DNA of 64,000 nucleotides from the NCBI GenBank assembly GCA_020881915.1, contig JAJFPB010000003.1, positions 2,914,001-2,978,000 of the forward strand, written 5' to 3'. Position 1 is the first letter of the stretch, and each line of letters begins with the position of its first letter. The notes beneath the pieces are model-generated. The model did no database searches, was not told where the DNA came from, and saw only the letters and a program-made list of their open reading frames with translations. This document shows positions 45,194 to 56,631 of this stretch, piece after piece. The DNA is from Paramyrothecium sp. XJ0827. Taxonomy: Eukaryota; Ascomycota; Sordariomycetes; Hypocreales; Stachybotryaceae. The position numbers and the translations under genes were made by a program.

Positions 45194-46490
45194 ATACGAA
45201 ATCACGACTGTCGCGGAGCTTATCATCAAGCTGTGTTGTCCCAACAAGCAGCAGGCCGTCTCAAATAGTCCGTCTGGTAGCCGCCGGTATGCTTGGGAAG
45301 TCCTCGCGGCCTCGTGTGCGGACGCCAGCATAGACCACAAGGACTTGATAAGAGTCCAGCAGAGTTTGACACAGGCGTCGGCAAGAAGAGCAGCTATGCT
45401 CACCCACATAATCCAGCCTTGAGCACCCTCTTCCCAATCGTCTACTGGACCGGGGGCAAACCCGTTGCGTTTGGCGTACGGTGAGAGGATGCCCCAGCCA
45501 ACAGCAGCACCGCCGAGAATTTGCAATGATATTTCCGGGTCCGCCATGATCCCTTGGCCGATGAAGCCAGGAGAAAGGTCGACGGACCAAAGCCACTCCC
45601 TGCTTGCGCCGGTTCCGAAAACTGGAAGCTCGCGAATCATGGGGAGGTACGACATGACTACAGTCTATCGGTGCACAGTTAGCGATGTTTGGGCACGCGT
45701 TTGTTCAGCGCCTTACCAGCACTCCCGAGACAATTCCGCCCGTGAGCAGGTTTTCTACCACAATGTTGGGACACTCAGGCCGAATAGGCGGCAGTGATGG
45801 TTGCTGCTTCAGGTCATGCCCAGGCTCTTTTGGTAGAAAGCTCCCAGATGGCGCAGGCTCGGTGGGATCACAAGGCTGATTGTGGGTTGTTTGCACGACC
45901 TGAGTGATTCCCAGCGCTACTATGTCAATAGGATCATGCCTCTTGATGAAGTATGCTCCCAGCCAGCCAGTAAAACAGCCACCGACGCCGGCGACACGTG
46001 CTATCCAGCTGGCAAGAGACCGGCCATCGAGCACCAATGGTCCATTTTCCTCAGGCCTGACGAGGAACTGGAGTGCGGGAAGGGCATCGATGAAGCTGGC
46101 CGTCAATGGCATCGACCCGGTGGAAACTGCCAGGCCGATGGCCACCAAGTGTTCTATCTGCAAAAAAAGACCCGTTTGCAGGTACTTTGACGACAGCTCG
46201 AAGATGGCGAAGATCAGAAGGCCCGGAAGCATCGACATCTCGCCCGAGACACCGGCTCGGAGGCCGTAGTAGGTGTTGCAAAGATTGATGAGGATGCCGA
46301 CCAGGATCCCTGCCCATATGCAGAGCCACTGGGAATGGCGAGGCAATCCGATGGCACGGTAAGGCATGTCCTCTCGAAATGGGTGGGTATGGGAAGTATG
46401 TCCCTGGCCGCTTGACTCAAGCGTCGCAGATCTGCATTTGCAAACACAGGGTTGGTCTTCGGTAGCTGCAGCAGCGGAGTTGTTGGCCAT

Positions 46491-47362
46491 CGTCTAAGCG
46501 CGGTCGAGATTCACGAATAGAGCCAAGCGGTTGAGATGGAGGCTGTTTTGGTTTCTTGGGTTCTTGGGTGTGGTGAGAATTGCAGAAAAAGAACCAAGAA
46601 AAAGATGGAAGGAGAAGAAGTTATGGTGGAACAGTTACGGGAAGTTCTTTTAGATACCTTAAGGTGAGGTGGTTGAAGTTGCACAAGTCACGTTACACAT
46701 AATTATCCGTAGGGCAGGGCGAGCCACAAGCTAACTTCACCAGGCACCCTTTGGTGATACATGCGGCTCGCGGAGCCTCAGGCCCCGAATGTTTGTTTGC
46801 ATTTTTGTTTGCAGTTCCAGCTCTTCACTCGTCATCAACCACGATCAGGTGCCGCGCTCACCTACTGCTCGGAGTGGTGGGAAGACTTGTTGGTTTCACG
46901 CTCGGTGCAAGAAGCTCTCGAGTGGGCGCCGCCCCGCAAACCGTGTATACTCACCTTGCATCTCAGCGTGATCAGGAAGCCTGTCAAAACACACGAAACA
47001 AAGACTGTTCCAGGCCTCTGAAGGCGCAGATAATTATGAAAGGAGCCACTATTCCTTCGTACCTAGCTAGCGCTCTCGAGCGATCAATCTACAGTTAAGT
47101 TACTTAACCCCATGGAGTTCTTCAATCTGCTCCACCCCCCGACCTCTGACAAAGCTCCAATCCCACTGCAGCCTAACCCTTTGAACAATGGCTCCCGGTT
47201 CGCGTAGGCCATGTAAGCGTACAATCAGCCTGGCCTGCAGCGTTTCCCCATGTAACAAGGCTCCTCAAGCCCGCCCGCAGTTTGGAATTTTTCTGTGTAA
47301 GCCTTTACAGACTCGGATTCGGCAAACTGAACGCTCTGCGCTGAGGGACATGTTGAAAAGCC
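46491..47362. other. Promoter of the OPT gene and 3' flank of the ankyrin gene
   Basis: No gene is supported. Three overlapping plus-strand frames at 46751-47098 have no motif. Confidence 0.45.
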
Positions 47363-50113
47363 TTAGTAGTGTTCCGCTTCGTGACGCACAACTCGCATGA
47401 GCTCTGCAAAAGCTCCGTCGAGCTTCTCATCCAGGTCAGGACGATCCCGCAGGAGGGTATCAAAGTCACCAATGCAGTAGGCTTTGTCATGATTCAGGCG
47501 AAAATGTTCGGTCTCGATCAGAATTTGCATCGTCTCTAGGTTTGCTGGTTGTCAAAAGAAGTTAGCCAGGCAAAGGAGGAGGAGGGTACAAGTTGTGGGG
47601 AAGTAAGAAAGTACCATATTGAGCCGTTAGTTTGAGTAGATTAGGGCCCTTGAGACATGGACAACTCGCATGCTGCTCGCACCGTTCCAAAAGCAGTCTC
47701 AGTACTCCATGACTATTATGAACGATAACCGTAGTCAGTGCCGTATGTCCTCCGCTAGACACTGCGTTGACATCCGCATCGTACTGGAGGAGAGTTCTCG
47801 CGAAGTCGACGTTGTCCGTTCGTGCAACATGAATAAGTGAAGTGCGGCCATCAATACCTGACTATGTGGAGATCATGTCAGTTGCTTTTTCTGGCAGTCA
47901 GAAGAGGCCTGATGTGTACTCACGGCGTCTACGTCCGCCCCGAATTTCAGGAGGCTCTGTAAAATGATGGGATCGGCGGCATTGCGCGCAGCACAATTCA
48001 GAGGACTCCCAACTTTGTAGCCCCCTGGAATCTTGGGGTCCGGGTCCGCTCCAGCCCCAAGCAGCAACTGCACACAGGTTGTGTGATTACGGTCGGCGGC
48101 GTAGGAGAGGGGCCCAGCATGCTGAACGTCCATGATATTTGGGTCAGCGCCATGGATGAGGAGAACCGTGATAGCGACGTCATCACCTCTGGCAGCCGCC
48201 CAGAGAAGTGCTGTCCTTTTCATATTATCCGTGCAGTTGACGGCACCAGGCTGTTCGTTGATGGCTTGTTTGATGTTTCTACTGGAGATGCCGGTCACAA
48301 TCTGATGCAACAAGGGGAAATTTTGGTCCTCAAGCCACTCTTCTCTGCGGCTCATACGCATCAGAACTTCGACTGCATGCCTCGGTAAGCCGCCCTGGAG
48401 AATGAGATCCGTCGCTTTGTTTCGGGCGGCTGTTGTCACTCGATGACTTGGGCCTAAGCAGACTTAGATGTGAATTAAAGGGAAGGGTTGTAGTGGATTG
48501 CTACCTGTAATCTGGATCCGCGCCGCAGTTGAGCAGGAAATGGCAAATGTCCCATTGCTGAGCGTAGAGAGCCCACTACATACGAACGGTTAGCAAAATG
48601 CAGTGATGTAGAACATAGTTAGAGATTGCGTCGCAAAGGAGACTGACCCGGAGCAGAGAATACCCGCGCGTATCACTGACATCGTCGGGAGAGGCCAACC
48701 CGCGCTCAAACAAGTCTATCAAACCGCGAACGTTACCGTTCATGGAAAAGCTGACAGCGGCGGCGGAGTCAGGCACACGCCTCATCACACGAAGTTGCAG
48801 GAAAAGCCCGTTGCCTGCTTCGTATTTTGTGCTGAGCTGGACGATCTTGGGCCAGAAAACACCCGTGGGAAACCAATACTCTGCGTAAGCCTGGGGAGCG
48901 TCGTTTCTTTTGCATTCGGGACTGTCGCAACTCTCACTTAAAAACGGGAAGCTCGAGTATCCTATGAAAAGCTGGCCTAGGAGGCGATCGAGGTCAGTGC
49001 GAGTGCTCGTCCTGAAGGACTTGTGGCAACGGCAGGGGCAGCCCCGTTGGCACCGGATTGTGTCCCGAGCTGCTCGAACCTGGGCAGCATCTGGCTCAGG
49101 CGCTGGCACCATCGTATTTGCTTCTTGTGCCATGGGTGACTTTGGCTGACGCAAAGGAGCGACGCCTTAGGGGGAGAGGCACGGTTGGTATTGGCGCTGG
49201 CTCAGTTGTTCTCTTTGGCCGATGACAATGTTGATCTGCTCGGCAACAATTGCGGTCACCTGTTACCTTTTGACGCAGAATCTGATTCTGCTGCCTGATA
49301 ATCTGTTGCAGCTTGACTTCGGGAATAGAGCCTTCTTCTACGAGTGAGCGCGTGACGATTGATAGATCAGGTAGCTGAACCTGGATTTGGTGGAGGTCCT
49401 TGCTGAGACTTTGGTCAACGTAGTTGTGAGCGGTAGCATTTACGCCGTGACCTATGTTTGAGTGTTGATGTTGAAAGAGGAGAAAAGAGAGGGGTGAGTG
49501 AGGAGAGGGAAGAGAGAGGGACAGCGGAGGCTCAGAAGTTAGGTAAGGTAAGGTAAGGCAGGGAGCAGGTAAGGCGAGGGAGTCCGAGAGCGCACTTACG
49601 CACGTTGGCAAAGCCCCACAGCAGAGAGCCACCTTTAGGTAAGGTACTCAAGAGTGCTCTACGGTGCCGCTGAATCACACTCACCTGTTACAGGCGCTTA
49701 GAATGACCTGGCTGGTTGCCCTTGGCAGTGACTAGAATGCCCTGGAGCTCATTGAGTCGATGGTGATGCCTTTCCCAGGCACATGCTCGTTGCATGGGAG
49801 CGAGCTTTGAATCGCTGCTGGATGACTTGATTTGAGCAAGGATGACCCGAAGCTCATTGAGATGGCTGTGCGTTTGCATGACAATGGGTGGCACGCCGTT
49901 GCACTCGCTGTAGTCGACAAAGGTGCGCGGGCGCAGAGCAGCACTGACATATCCCAAGATAACCTCGAGGTCCGTGACTTCGTTGCTGAGCGCCACCAGC
50001 CTGCCCAGAAGCCCGCCCATCAAGGAGTGCAGCTCCCGGATGCCGTTACATATTCCCTTCGCTAGGGCGGCCAATGTCGTGACGGACGCCACGAGGCCGA
50101 CTAGTTCAGCCAT
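47363..50113 (-). CDS. Ankyrin-repeat protein with fungal helical N-terminal domain
   Basis: Seven exons on the minus strand: 50113-49708, 49451-49267, 49145-48648, 48575-48505, 48446-47924, 47861-47615, 47544-47363; 703 aa if all are right. The N-terminus MAELVGLVASVTTLAALAKG with the next helices resembles the helical domain at the start of many fungal ankyrin and NLR-like proteins. A Cys-rich motif (RCQRGCPCRCHKSF) precedes DRLLGQLFIGYSSFPF, a conserved block in this family. Ankyrin repeats then run from about residue 320 (TALLWAAARGDDVAITVLLI, GPLSYAADRNHTTCVQLLLG, TSLIHVARTDNVDFARTLL). The C-terminal helix (LRDRPDLDEKLDGAFAELMR) also matches. The donor of the first intron (GTCATT, 256-nt intron) is weak; the others are good. 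The role is unknown; relatives are linked to self/non-self or signalling by analogy only. Confidence 0.72.
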
Positions 50114-50761
50114 CGGATCAGCGTGCGTCGGTTCTTTGTTGGACTGGTCCCTTACTTGTAAGCTAAACCCGACTTCCGGTCCATGCTCCAGCGCTGACCA
50201 AGGGAGGGTCAATGTATGTCCCAACGAGTCGTCGCCGAACAGTCCTACAAAGGAACAAGGACAAAGCACACACTGCGCATGCTTCCGTACATGTAGTATT
50301 TACTCCTAGCAGCACATCCGCTGAATTTTGAAAGGAATAGAACAGTAACATCACCGACCTAATCACTAAAAGTCAACTTAAATACTATTGAGTGATCAAA
50401 ATAGTGATATCAGTGTTTCATCCTTGACAAGACACCAGGGGTGGGATCGTAGGAGTAGCTTCTAGAGGACTGAATGTAACGTTTACCCCTTGGCTAATGG
50501 AAGGACAACGGAGACATTGTGCCAGCTGGCGGCCGCATGCCGACGATTATTCCTGGTAGGCTCGAGGCACGCCGCGGCCGACGACTTCTTGTGCCCTCTG
50601 GGGTTACACAAATATGCCTCGACCCTCTCCCTCTCCCGATCAGCTCGGTCGAGTTCGAGTAACCTTGCTTGCACAGAGCACTTCCCTTTCGGGTTTCCCT
50701 GCCGCCGCACAACACAATTCGCCATCTGCAGGTGCTACTCCAGGACGCCTTGCCACGCAAA
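50114..50761. other. Divergent promoter region carrying a MITE
   Basis: Separates the ankyrin gene (-) from the SPX gene (+). The MITE copy 2 occupies 50303-50455. No other feature is seen. Confidence 0.5.
50303..50455. mobile_element. Tc1/mariner-like MITE, copy 2 (153 bp)
   Basis: Starts CTCCTAGCAGCACATCC and ends GGGATCGTAGGAG, with TA on both flanks (50301-50302, 50456-50457). The inner AGTGATCAAAATAGTGATAT and the downstream CACCAGGGGTGGGATCGTAG match copy 1 closely. The outer CTCCTA/TAGGAG ends suggest that this copy preserves two more terminal bases than copy 1. It sits about 300 bp upstream of the SPX gene and about 190 bp upstream of the ankyrin gene. Confidence 0.78.
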
Positions 50762-53700
50762 ATGAGGTTTTCGAGGCGTCTACATCAGTTGAAGGTCCCA
50801 GCATGGGCCGATTCCTACATTGACTACACCGCTTTGAAGCGTCTCGTCAACAGTCGCCAACTTGGTGGTGAGCACCCTGAGTCCTGAAAGAGATATCTGC
50901 TAAAAACGGTTGAAAGATCTGAGGAATTTGATACATCACGAAATGTCATTGGTAGATGATCTTTTCCACCGCCAACTCGATGTCATCAACGCCCAAGTTG
51001 ACGTCCTCGCCCACGATTGGAAGATACAGGTGGAATCGATCGTGAGCCATGCTTCCCTGTCCGAAAATTATTCTCTCCCCGAAATCCGATTCATGCACCA
51101 CACAATACGATGGGTCATAAAGGAGATGGCACAGCTCGAGTGGTACATCAGGGTCAACTCTGAAGCCATCTTGCGGATCGCAGAAAAGCTAACCAAAGCT
51201 GGCGAGGATGTGACCTTTACGCGATCACCTTGGGCGAAAATGCAAAGCATTCTCCAGTGCCAAATTCACGGACTGAATGGGCAGCTCGCGGAGATTGAGT
51301 CGCTTTCATGGGGCAATGAGCCACTGAAGATGTCGAGCTCGTTTTCCCTAGACTCAATTCTAGACGATTCTCTTTCTAAGGAGATGCATTCACATTTGTT
51401 AGATGATGAGCCTTTCGCTTTGGAGCAAGTCTGGCGGAAAGAAGCAAACACGACACAATGCTCCACAACGCACGTGCTTCATCGGTTGATCCGCAGCGCG
51501 GCAATACACAACGCGACCAGATGCCAGTATTTCTTGCTTTCGGAGCTTTTTGAGCAAGCAGATCATGTGGCTCGAAGTGAGACGACCTACCTGCAAGACA
51601 TGATTAGACAAGCCCAGATTTCGGCTCCACATCCTCTTCTTGAAGGAGCCCTAGTGACTATTCAGCTTCTAGAAAGCGGCGACTCGGAGAGTCTCAAGTC
51701 GTTATTACAGAGCTCTGATAGCAGCGGGCGAACTCCGTTACATTACGCTGCTAACTATGGTCTTGAAGTCGCGTGCAAACAGATAGTCGAGGCCGTGCGA
51801 CGAGTCACGCCCGACTCTCCGCTTCGAATGGATGAAGACAAGAGCGGACTTACTCCCCTGACCTTGGCAGCACTTGGTGGTCACTTGCCCACCGTCAAGT
51901 TTCTAGTGGAAGCCATGAAACTTCAATCGAACGATGTTCTCGCCGTGAGTTGGAGAAAGAGCGACCTCTTGCCTATCGTAATTCTCTCCAACTATGAAGA
52001 TGTAGCACTTTATTTGGCTACACAGCGCATCGGGCTCGAATACAAAAGTAGAACTGGGTCTACTTTGGTCCACCTGGTGGCAGAAAAGGGACAGGCAGAG
52101 GTCATGGAGGTTCTGCTTGCTGCGAAACTTTCATTGAATGTTCAAGATGGGCAAGGAGCCACACCATTGGCCATTGCTTGTTGCCAGGGACACACTCATA
52201 TTGTCGAAAAATTGCTCTGGGGTGGTGCCGACCCCATGATTCCCGACTCTCGTGGATGGCTGCCAAAAGATCACGCCGTTTACCGCGGGCATATGACTAC
52301 GGCATCCGCCATCAAAGAACAAGGGTCTCTCACTCTTTCCGCAGAGCCAGCCAAGCTGACACGGCCATGTAGTCTCTTACCGAAGTGTTCTGCAACAGAG
52401 ACGGTTATCTTCGTTAACCTTGGAACTCTGAACCTGCGAAGTACCTCCGTTGCCATCGATCTCCATCGTTACAGACAAAAACGCTGCATGCAGACCATTT
52501 CCGACTCAAGCTTGTCGCTAGAGATAACTCTGCTTCCAGAGATGCTTCAGACCAAAAAAGTCCCCTTACCAATTCTCACCGATAGATCGGATTCGCCATG
52601 GTGCTTCACAACCCAATTTCCTGACCAAGCCGCCTTATCCTTCCAAATCCGAAACTCCGCAGACCAGTTGCTTGCTTCGGCAACTGCCATACTTTCCAAA
52701 CTCAAGGCTGGACTTGGCCCGCAACGAGAGAGTCTAGTGAGAGAATTCACGCTGCCGCTTGTGGGTCATGATTTTGAACTGGGAGGTACCTTGACATTTA
52801 CCTTCCTGATCGCCCGTCCTCTCAAAGCCGGAACCGCACCCCCATGTCAACCGCAAACCTTGAAAACCCCTCGGTCTACACTCGTTGGAGGTCATCGAGG
52901 TAAGATGCTTACATCCGTGGCTCGTTCTCTGCTAACATTATAAGGCAATGGGCAGAATGACGGAAAAAGACAGCAGCTGCAAGTAGGAGAGAATACTTTC
53001 CAGGTGCGCAATGCCCATGGCCATATCATTGTTAATCAGCTGACCATTCATCCAGTCGTTTCGCTGCGCTACTGATCATGGAGCTGATTTGGTGGAATTT
53101 GGTAAGTTATTCACTTGCATGGAATCGCGTCCTCCGCTTCGTTCTAAACTGACGCACGGTTGAATGTTCAGATGTCCAAGTGACCAAAGACAGTCTTCCT
53201 GTTATTTACCATGATTTTCTTGTGGTCGAGAAAGGAACGGACGCAACAATGCATACAACGACGCTTGCTCAAGTGAGTTGTACGATTTCACAATGAAGTC
53301 TGTAATAATTAACCAGTATCAGTTCCTCGCCATTAATGACACACAGTCGGCTGCTCAACGAGTTGAAAAATGCAGCTGTACCTGAACGACCAACGCCGCA
53401 GCGGCGACAGTCAACTGGCTCTCATGGAGTCGGCAGCCATGTTGAAGTACTGATCGCTCAGATGAAACATACGTTGAACTATCCGGGTTTCAAAGCAAAT
53501 ACCAGAACACACAGTATTCACGACCCGTTCGTGACTCTTCAACAGGTCCTTCAAAGTTTACCCGAGCACGTCGCATTCGACATGGAGATTAGTAAGAGCC
53601 ACACCTCATACCAGGCGACAGCGTAGGCCTTGTCTTTAACCACGTTTGCAGAATACCCGATGCTGTTCGAGGCAGAAGACTTCCAAATGGACACTTACGC

Positions 53701-54226
53701 AAGTGAAATCAACCATTTCGTAGACGTCATCCTCACGACTACATTTGAGCACGCAGGACCCAACCGTCAGATCATCCTCTCTTCATTCAGTCCCGAAGTA
53801 TGCATGCTCCTTGCAGTTAAGCAGAAAACATATCCTGTCATCTTTCTCAACGATTCGTCGGTATGGCCGACAGGCGATCCCCGTGCGGCCAGCACGCAGA
53901 GTACCGTCCATTTTGCGCACCAGTTTGGCTTGGCAGGCGTAGCGATGGCAGCTGAGCCATTCGTGGCTAGTCCTGGGCTGATCAGCGTCGTCAAGAACCG
54001 TGGTCTATTCACAATGACGTATGGAAATTTGAACGACGAGATTGAGCCCGCCAAGATCAGCTAAGCCGTCCCCTTTCCTTTCCTAGTCTTGCGATACACT
54101 GTACTCTAACAAATATCCCCACAGATGCAAGTCGAAGCTGGACTCGATGTATTGATTGTAAACAAAGTCAAGAAGATCAAAGGAGCTCTCGATGATTTCA
54201 GAGCTGGCATAGAATGTAACATGTAA
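50762..54226 (+). CDS. SPX-ankyrin-glycerophosphodiesterase protein (Gde1/Pho81 type), probably damaged
   Basis: Exons: 50762-50867, 50917-52899, 52945-53003, 53056-53101, 53172-53272, about 53317-53591, 53652-54064, and a possible orphan last exon 54125-54226. The N-terminus MRFSRRLHQLKVPAWADSYI begins an SPX domain, a phosphate/inositol-pyrophosphate sensor. Ankyrin repeats follow (TPLHYAANYGLEVACKQIVE; TPLTLAALGGHLPTVKFLVE). The GDPD part has the HRG motif, GADLVEFDVQVTKDSLPVIY and HDF, the catalytic residues. Gde1 cleaves glycerophosphocholine; Pho81 inhibits a cyclin-CDK. Two anomalies: after LAQFLAINDTQ the family frame continues only after a +1 shift (53336-53363), and the frame ends PAKIS-stop at 54064 where CAG|CTAAGCC replaces an expected CAG|GTAAG donor, leaving the last exon (VEAGLDVLIVNKVKKI) unjoined. 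Confidence 0.72.
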
Positions 54227-54379
54227 GAGGATAGGATATTTGGTGCTTACTTGCACTATATAGCCTCGTCTATACTGACTAGTATGGCTATCCGCCAATG
54301 ATCCGTCTATATTCCTGTTAGAACATCTTCGCCGTGGATTTTAGTCGTGACTGCTACCCGGGCCAGTCTTTGTAATGCT

Positions 54380-54956
54380 GATTCCATCCTTAAGCTGTTG
54401 GCAAGTTGAAACGAAACCCCAGCCATTCTCTCAGTTGAACTCAACACATTTAGTTGCGAAGTCGTGGCTGCTCGTCCCACATGTGTCGCTAAGCAAAAGC
54501 GTCCCAGCCTTTGGTTTTGGCATCTTGCATCCTGCTTCCTACGCACTGATCCATGCTCGCGCCTGAGAATAGTAGCGTCCGAATCCCGCGATCCTTCAGC
54601 CTCTCTCCTACCCCTGTGCCTCCCCAGAAACCTGTAAGATGGCTTTTATTGATCAAGATATCTTGCGGCTCGGCTGTCTCGGCAAGAGCCGGGTGGAACT
54701 CGATGCTCCATTGGTTTCGCATCATTACTCGACCTGCTTCGATTGTCTTTCCATCGGGGAGATGTATTGGTCCAATATCAACTCCCAGCGGCGGAATGCT
54801 GCTAAGACCCTTGAAATTCTCGTCCAAACGAAAGCCTCGGATTTTGGTGAGCGGCAAGGTGTCGAGTTCCTCTTCGGTCAACCCCCATCCAAGCCTGATG
54901 ACGGGAATAATTGCCCTCCGACAGGCAAGAATAACTTGCTTGACTAGTCTGTTCAC
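54380..54956 (-). pseudogene. Isochorismatase-like cysteine hydrolase relic
   Basis: The frame 54956-54489 (minus) encodes an isochorismatase-like core: VNRLVKQVILACRRAIIPVI, RLGWGLTEEELDTLP, GGRVMM-like AGRVMMRNQWSIEF, NKSHLTGFWGGTGVGERLKD and GIRTLLFSGASMDQCVG with the catalytic Cys. It ends early at KGWDAFA-stop. A 2-bp loss near 54500 explains this, because LLLSDTCGTSSHDFATKC continues in another frame. That continuation is itself cut by TGA at 54433-54431 before ENGWGFV. The N-terminal part with the first catalytic Asp is not found; a TAA lies just upstream in frame. It is a truncated relic. The substrate of the intact family members is generally unknown. Confidence 0.68.
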
Positions 54957-55634
54957 AACTCGCAGACCAACACCTTAAGCAGTTCCAACGGCGGCGGTGC
55001 GGCGGCGGCAACAGCAGTCTGTGGTCGGCTCCGGCACTGACAGCTATGCCGCTAATCTCTCGGCCCTTTGTCCGCCGTCTAAGTCTGTAGGAAGCAGCCT
55101 GAATAGTAATGTTGGTGGTGCGGAACTCAAGAGTTGCTTGATACCCCGTCATGTTGACTATCACGTTGCGGGTTACCGCATTTGTAGATGGCTTTGTGGA
55201 TCCGCTTCGTGCCGCACCCAACAGTGGTGATCAGCATGGAAATGGTGAAGACGCTAAAGGCATTCCTAAACCATCTGATTGTGTATTCTTTTTGAGCTAC
55301 AGATGCTGCTAGATTGTCTGTGGTGGTTTGACAAGGCATTGCTTAATTGTTGAGGCTGGACTCGAGTAAACCTGTCCCAAGGCAAGTCAGAGAAAGGATA
55401 TGGAGGACAGGTTCCGGGCCATTGCAGGTACAATACATCGAGGTCCGTGTTTTCGTTCGTGGGTTTCCTCTGTCCAGGGAGGCAGACTTGGATTGTATCG
55501 GTTTGGGTTATCGCGTAACGGCCCTAGTCGAATGCTTTGTCCGAGGACGAGACGAGAGTCCATGACTAGATGAAAGTCAGTACGCTCTTCAAATACAGTC
55601 ATTAGGAGATAGCAAAAATACAACTCAGATGCCG
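54957..55634. other. Spacer without supported gene
   Basis: A minus-strand frame to 55221 is open but does not resemble the missing N-terminus of the isochorismatase relic. No other feature is seen. Confidence 0.4.
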
Positions 55635-56133
55635 CTATGCAAAACGATCATTTGGAGTCCTGCGAGGGCAGGCATCGTGATCTCGGTGAGGAGAAAGGGG
55701 CTTCGAGGCAAAAACCTCTAGATTGTCTGGGGGTGTTCCCTGGCTGGACCCGAAGGTACCAGGGTTGTCTAAATAACCCTCCGACTCCGCGTCAAGCCTC
55801 GGAGAGTTGTCAGCCATCCATCCTCCTCTGGTCAAAGGCGCCTGCTACCTGGCGTTACCCCGGATGCAAGCATCCAGACCTTATCTAGCAGCAGGCTTAC
55901 CCACCAAACTGGCGGAGCTGCTCGAGGATTCCGGGCTGGTATGGCTCATTGGCCGCGTCCCACAGTTCCTTGTACATGGAGCAGATGGTTTTTACCATCC
56001 ACGGGCCCAAACTGGAGCCCAGTACCTCGACCCAACGAGGCAGTACAAAAAGCTTGAGGGCCGTTACCAACAAGGCTCCTAGCAAGACTAGGACGGAGTC
56101 GGGGTGGAAAGCGTGTCGGAAAAAATACGGCAT
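55635..56133 (-). CDS. Possible small membrane-anchored protein
   Basis: Minus strand, two exons. Exon 1 starts at the ATG at 56133 (MPYFFRHAFHPDSVLVLLGA) and ends at a good GTAAGC donor near 55901. Exon 2 starts after a CAG near 55828 (GGWMADNSPRLDAESEGYLD) and stops at 55635. The joined product is about 145 aa. Exon 1 has a single hydrophobic helix (VLVLLGALLVTALKLFVLP), then WVEVLGSSLGPWMVKTICSM and a polar segment. The second exon is acidic and probably disordered. I do not recognise a family. The clean donor and the amphipathic character of exon 1 favour a real gene, but the evidence is modest. Confidence 0.4.
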
Positions 56134-56631
56134 TGTCACTGTAGGTTATTCGTGAAGAAGGGAAGAATCGAGACAAATGGTATCATCTCGATGCATCTTT
56201 CATTCAGGCGCTCAGGTATGAGGCAGGAGTGACAGCCGTGGTCATCCTTCCCACTTCCTTGCATTGCTCGGTGGTCGATGCCAGGTATTCACGGCCATGC
56301 CTTCTCTCCTTCTCGATCTTGTCAATCCAATGGGCTCGATGTGACTTTCATCGTCTCGTCTCCACAAGGCCGCTCACATACGAAGTGCCATGTAGAGGTA
56401 CCGAATGTATGCATGCTTTTTTTAAATTTGCAGTCAGCAGCATACTTCGTTAGAGTATGCGGCATCTCACGGTCTCGATAAAGTGCCAGGTCGCAGTAAA
56501 TTAGTTTGCTATAGGACAACCTAAAGTACTTACATAAGGTACCTTACATATCCACGATTCGTTGCCTCTTAAATACTTGCAGCCCGCCCTATTGACTTGA
56601 TCCTCACTGGCCCTGCTCATTCGCCTTCACC
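56134..56631. other. Divergent intergenic region
   Basis: Between the possible small membrane gene (-) and the next gene (+). A promoter is expected. No motif is claimed. Confidence 0.4.

Larger units (their letters stand above)
42132..46490 (-). pseudogene. OPT-family oligopeptide transporter gene split by a 2.2-kb insertion
   Basis: Minus strand. Exons: 46490-45717; 45664-45194 continuing at 42980-42854 once the insertion is removed; 42798-42355; 42301-42132. Introns are 52, 55 and 53 nt. Total coding length without the insertion and one AT is 1,986 nt (661 aa), normal for fungal OPT proteins. Features: CNTYYGLRAGVSGEMSMLPG in the first helices, GGIVSGVLTVVMSYLPMIRE, GAAVGWGILSPYAKRNGFAP, INLLCATTAQAAANIIGDLA and AIGIYNTPSFAISRAVGGAI. 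All are hallmarks of this family, which carries small peptides or metal chelates with protons. The break lies between ATVVIS and DVHCVLPWQYGLLTIAVQ. As it stands, the upstream part reads into the element's end and stops (AEAAGV-stop). The rest has no other lesion. Confidence 0.88.

Noticed and set aside
45151..45200. Reading the sequence after ISYPLE (ECAEAAGV) as true OPT C-terminal residues
   Set aside because: Those codons lie in the terminal inverted repeat, which recurs in inverted orientation at 42983-43016.
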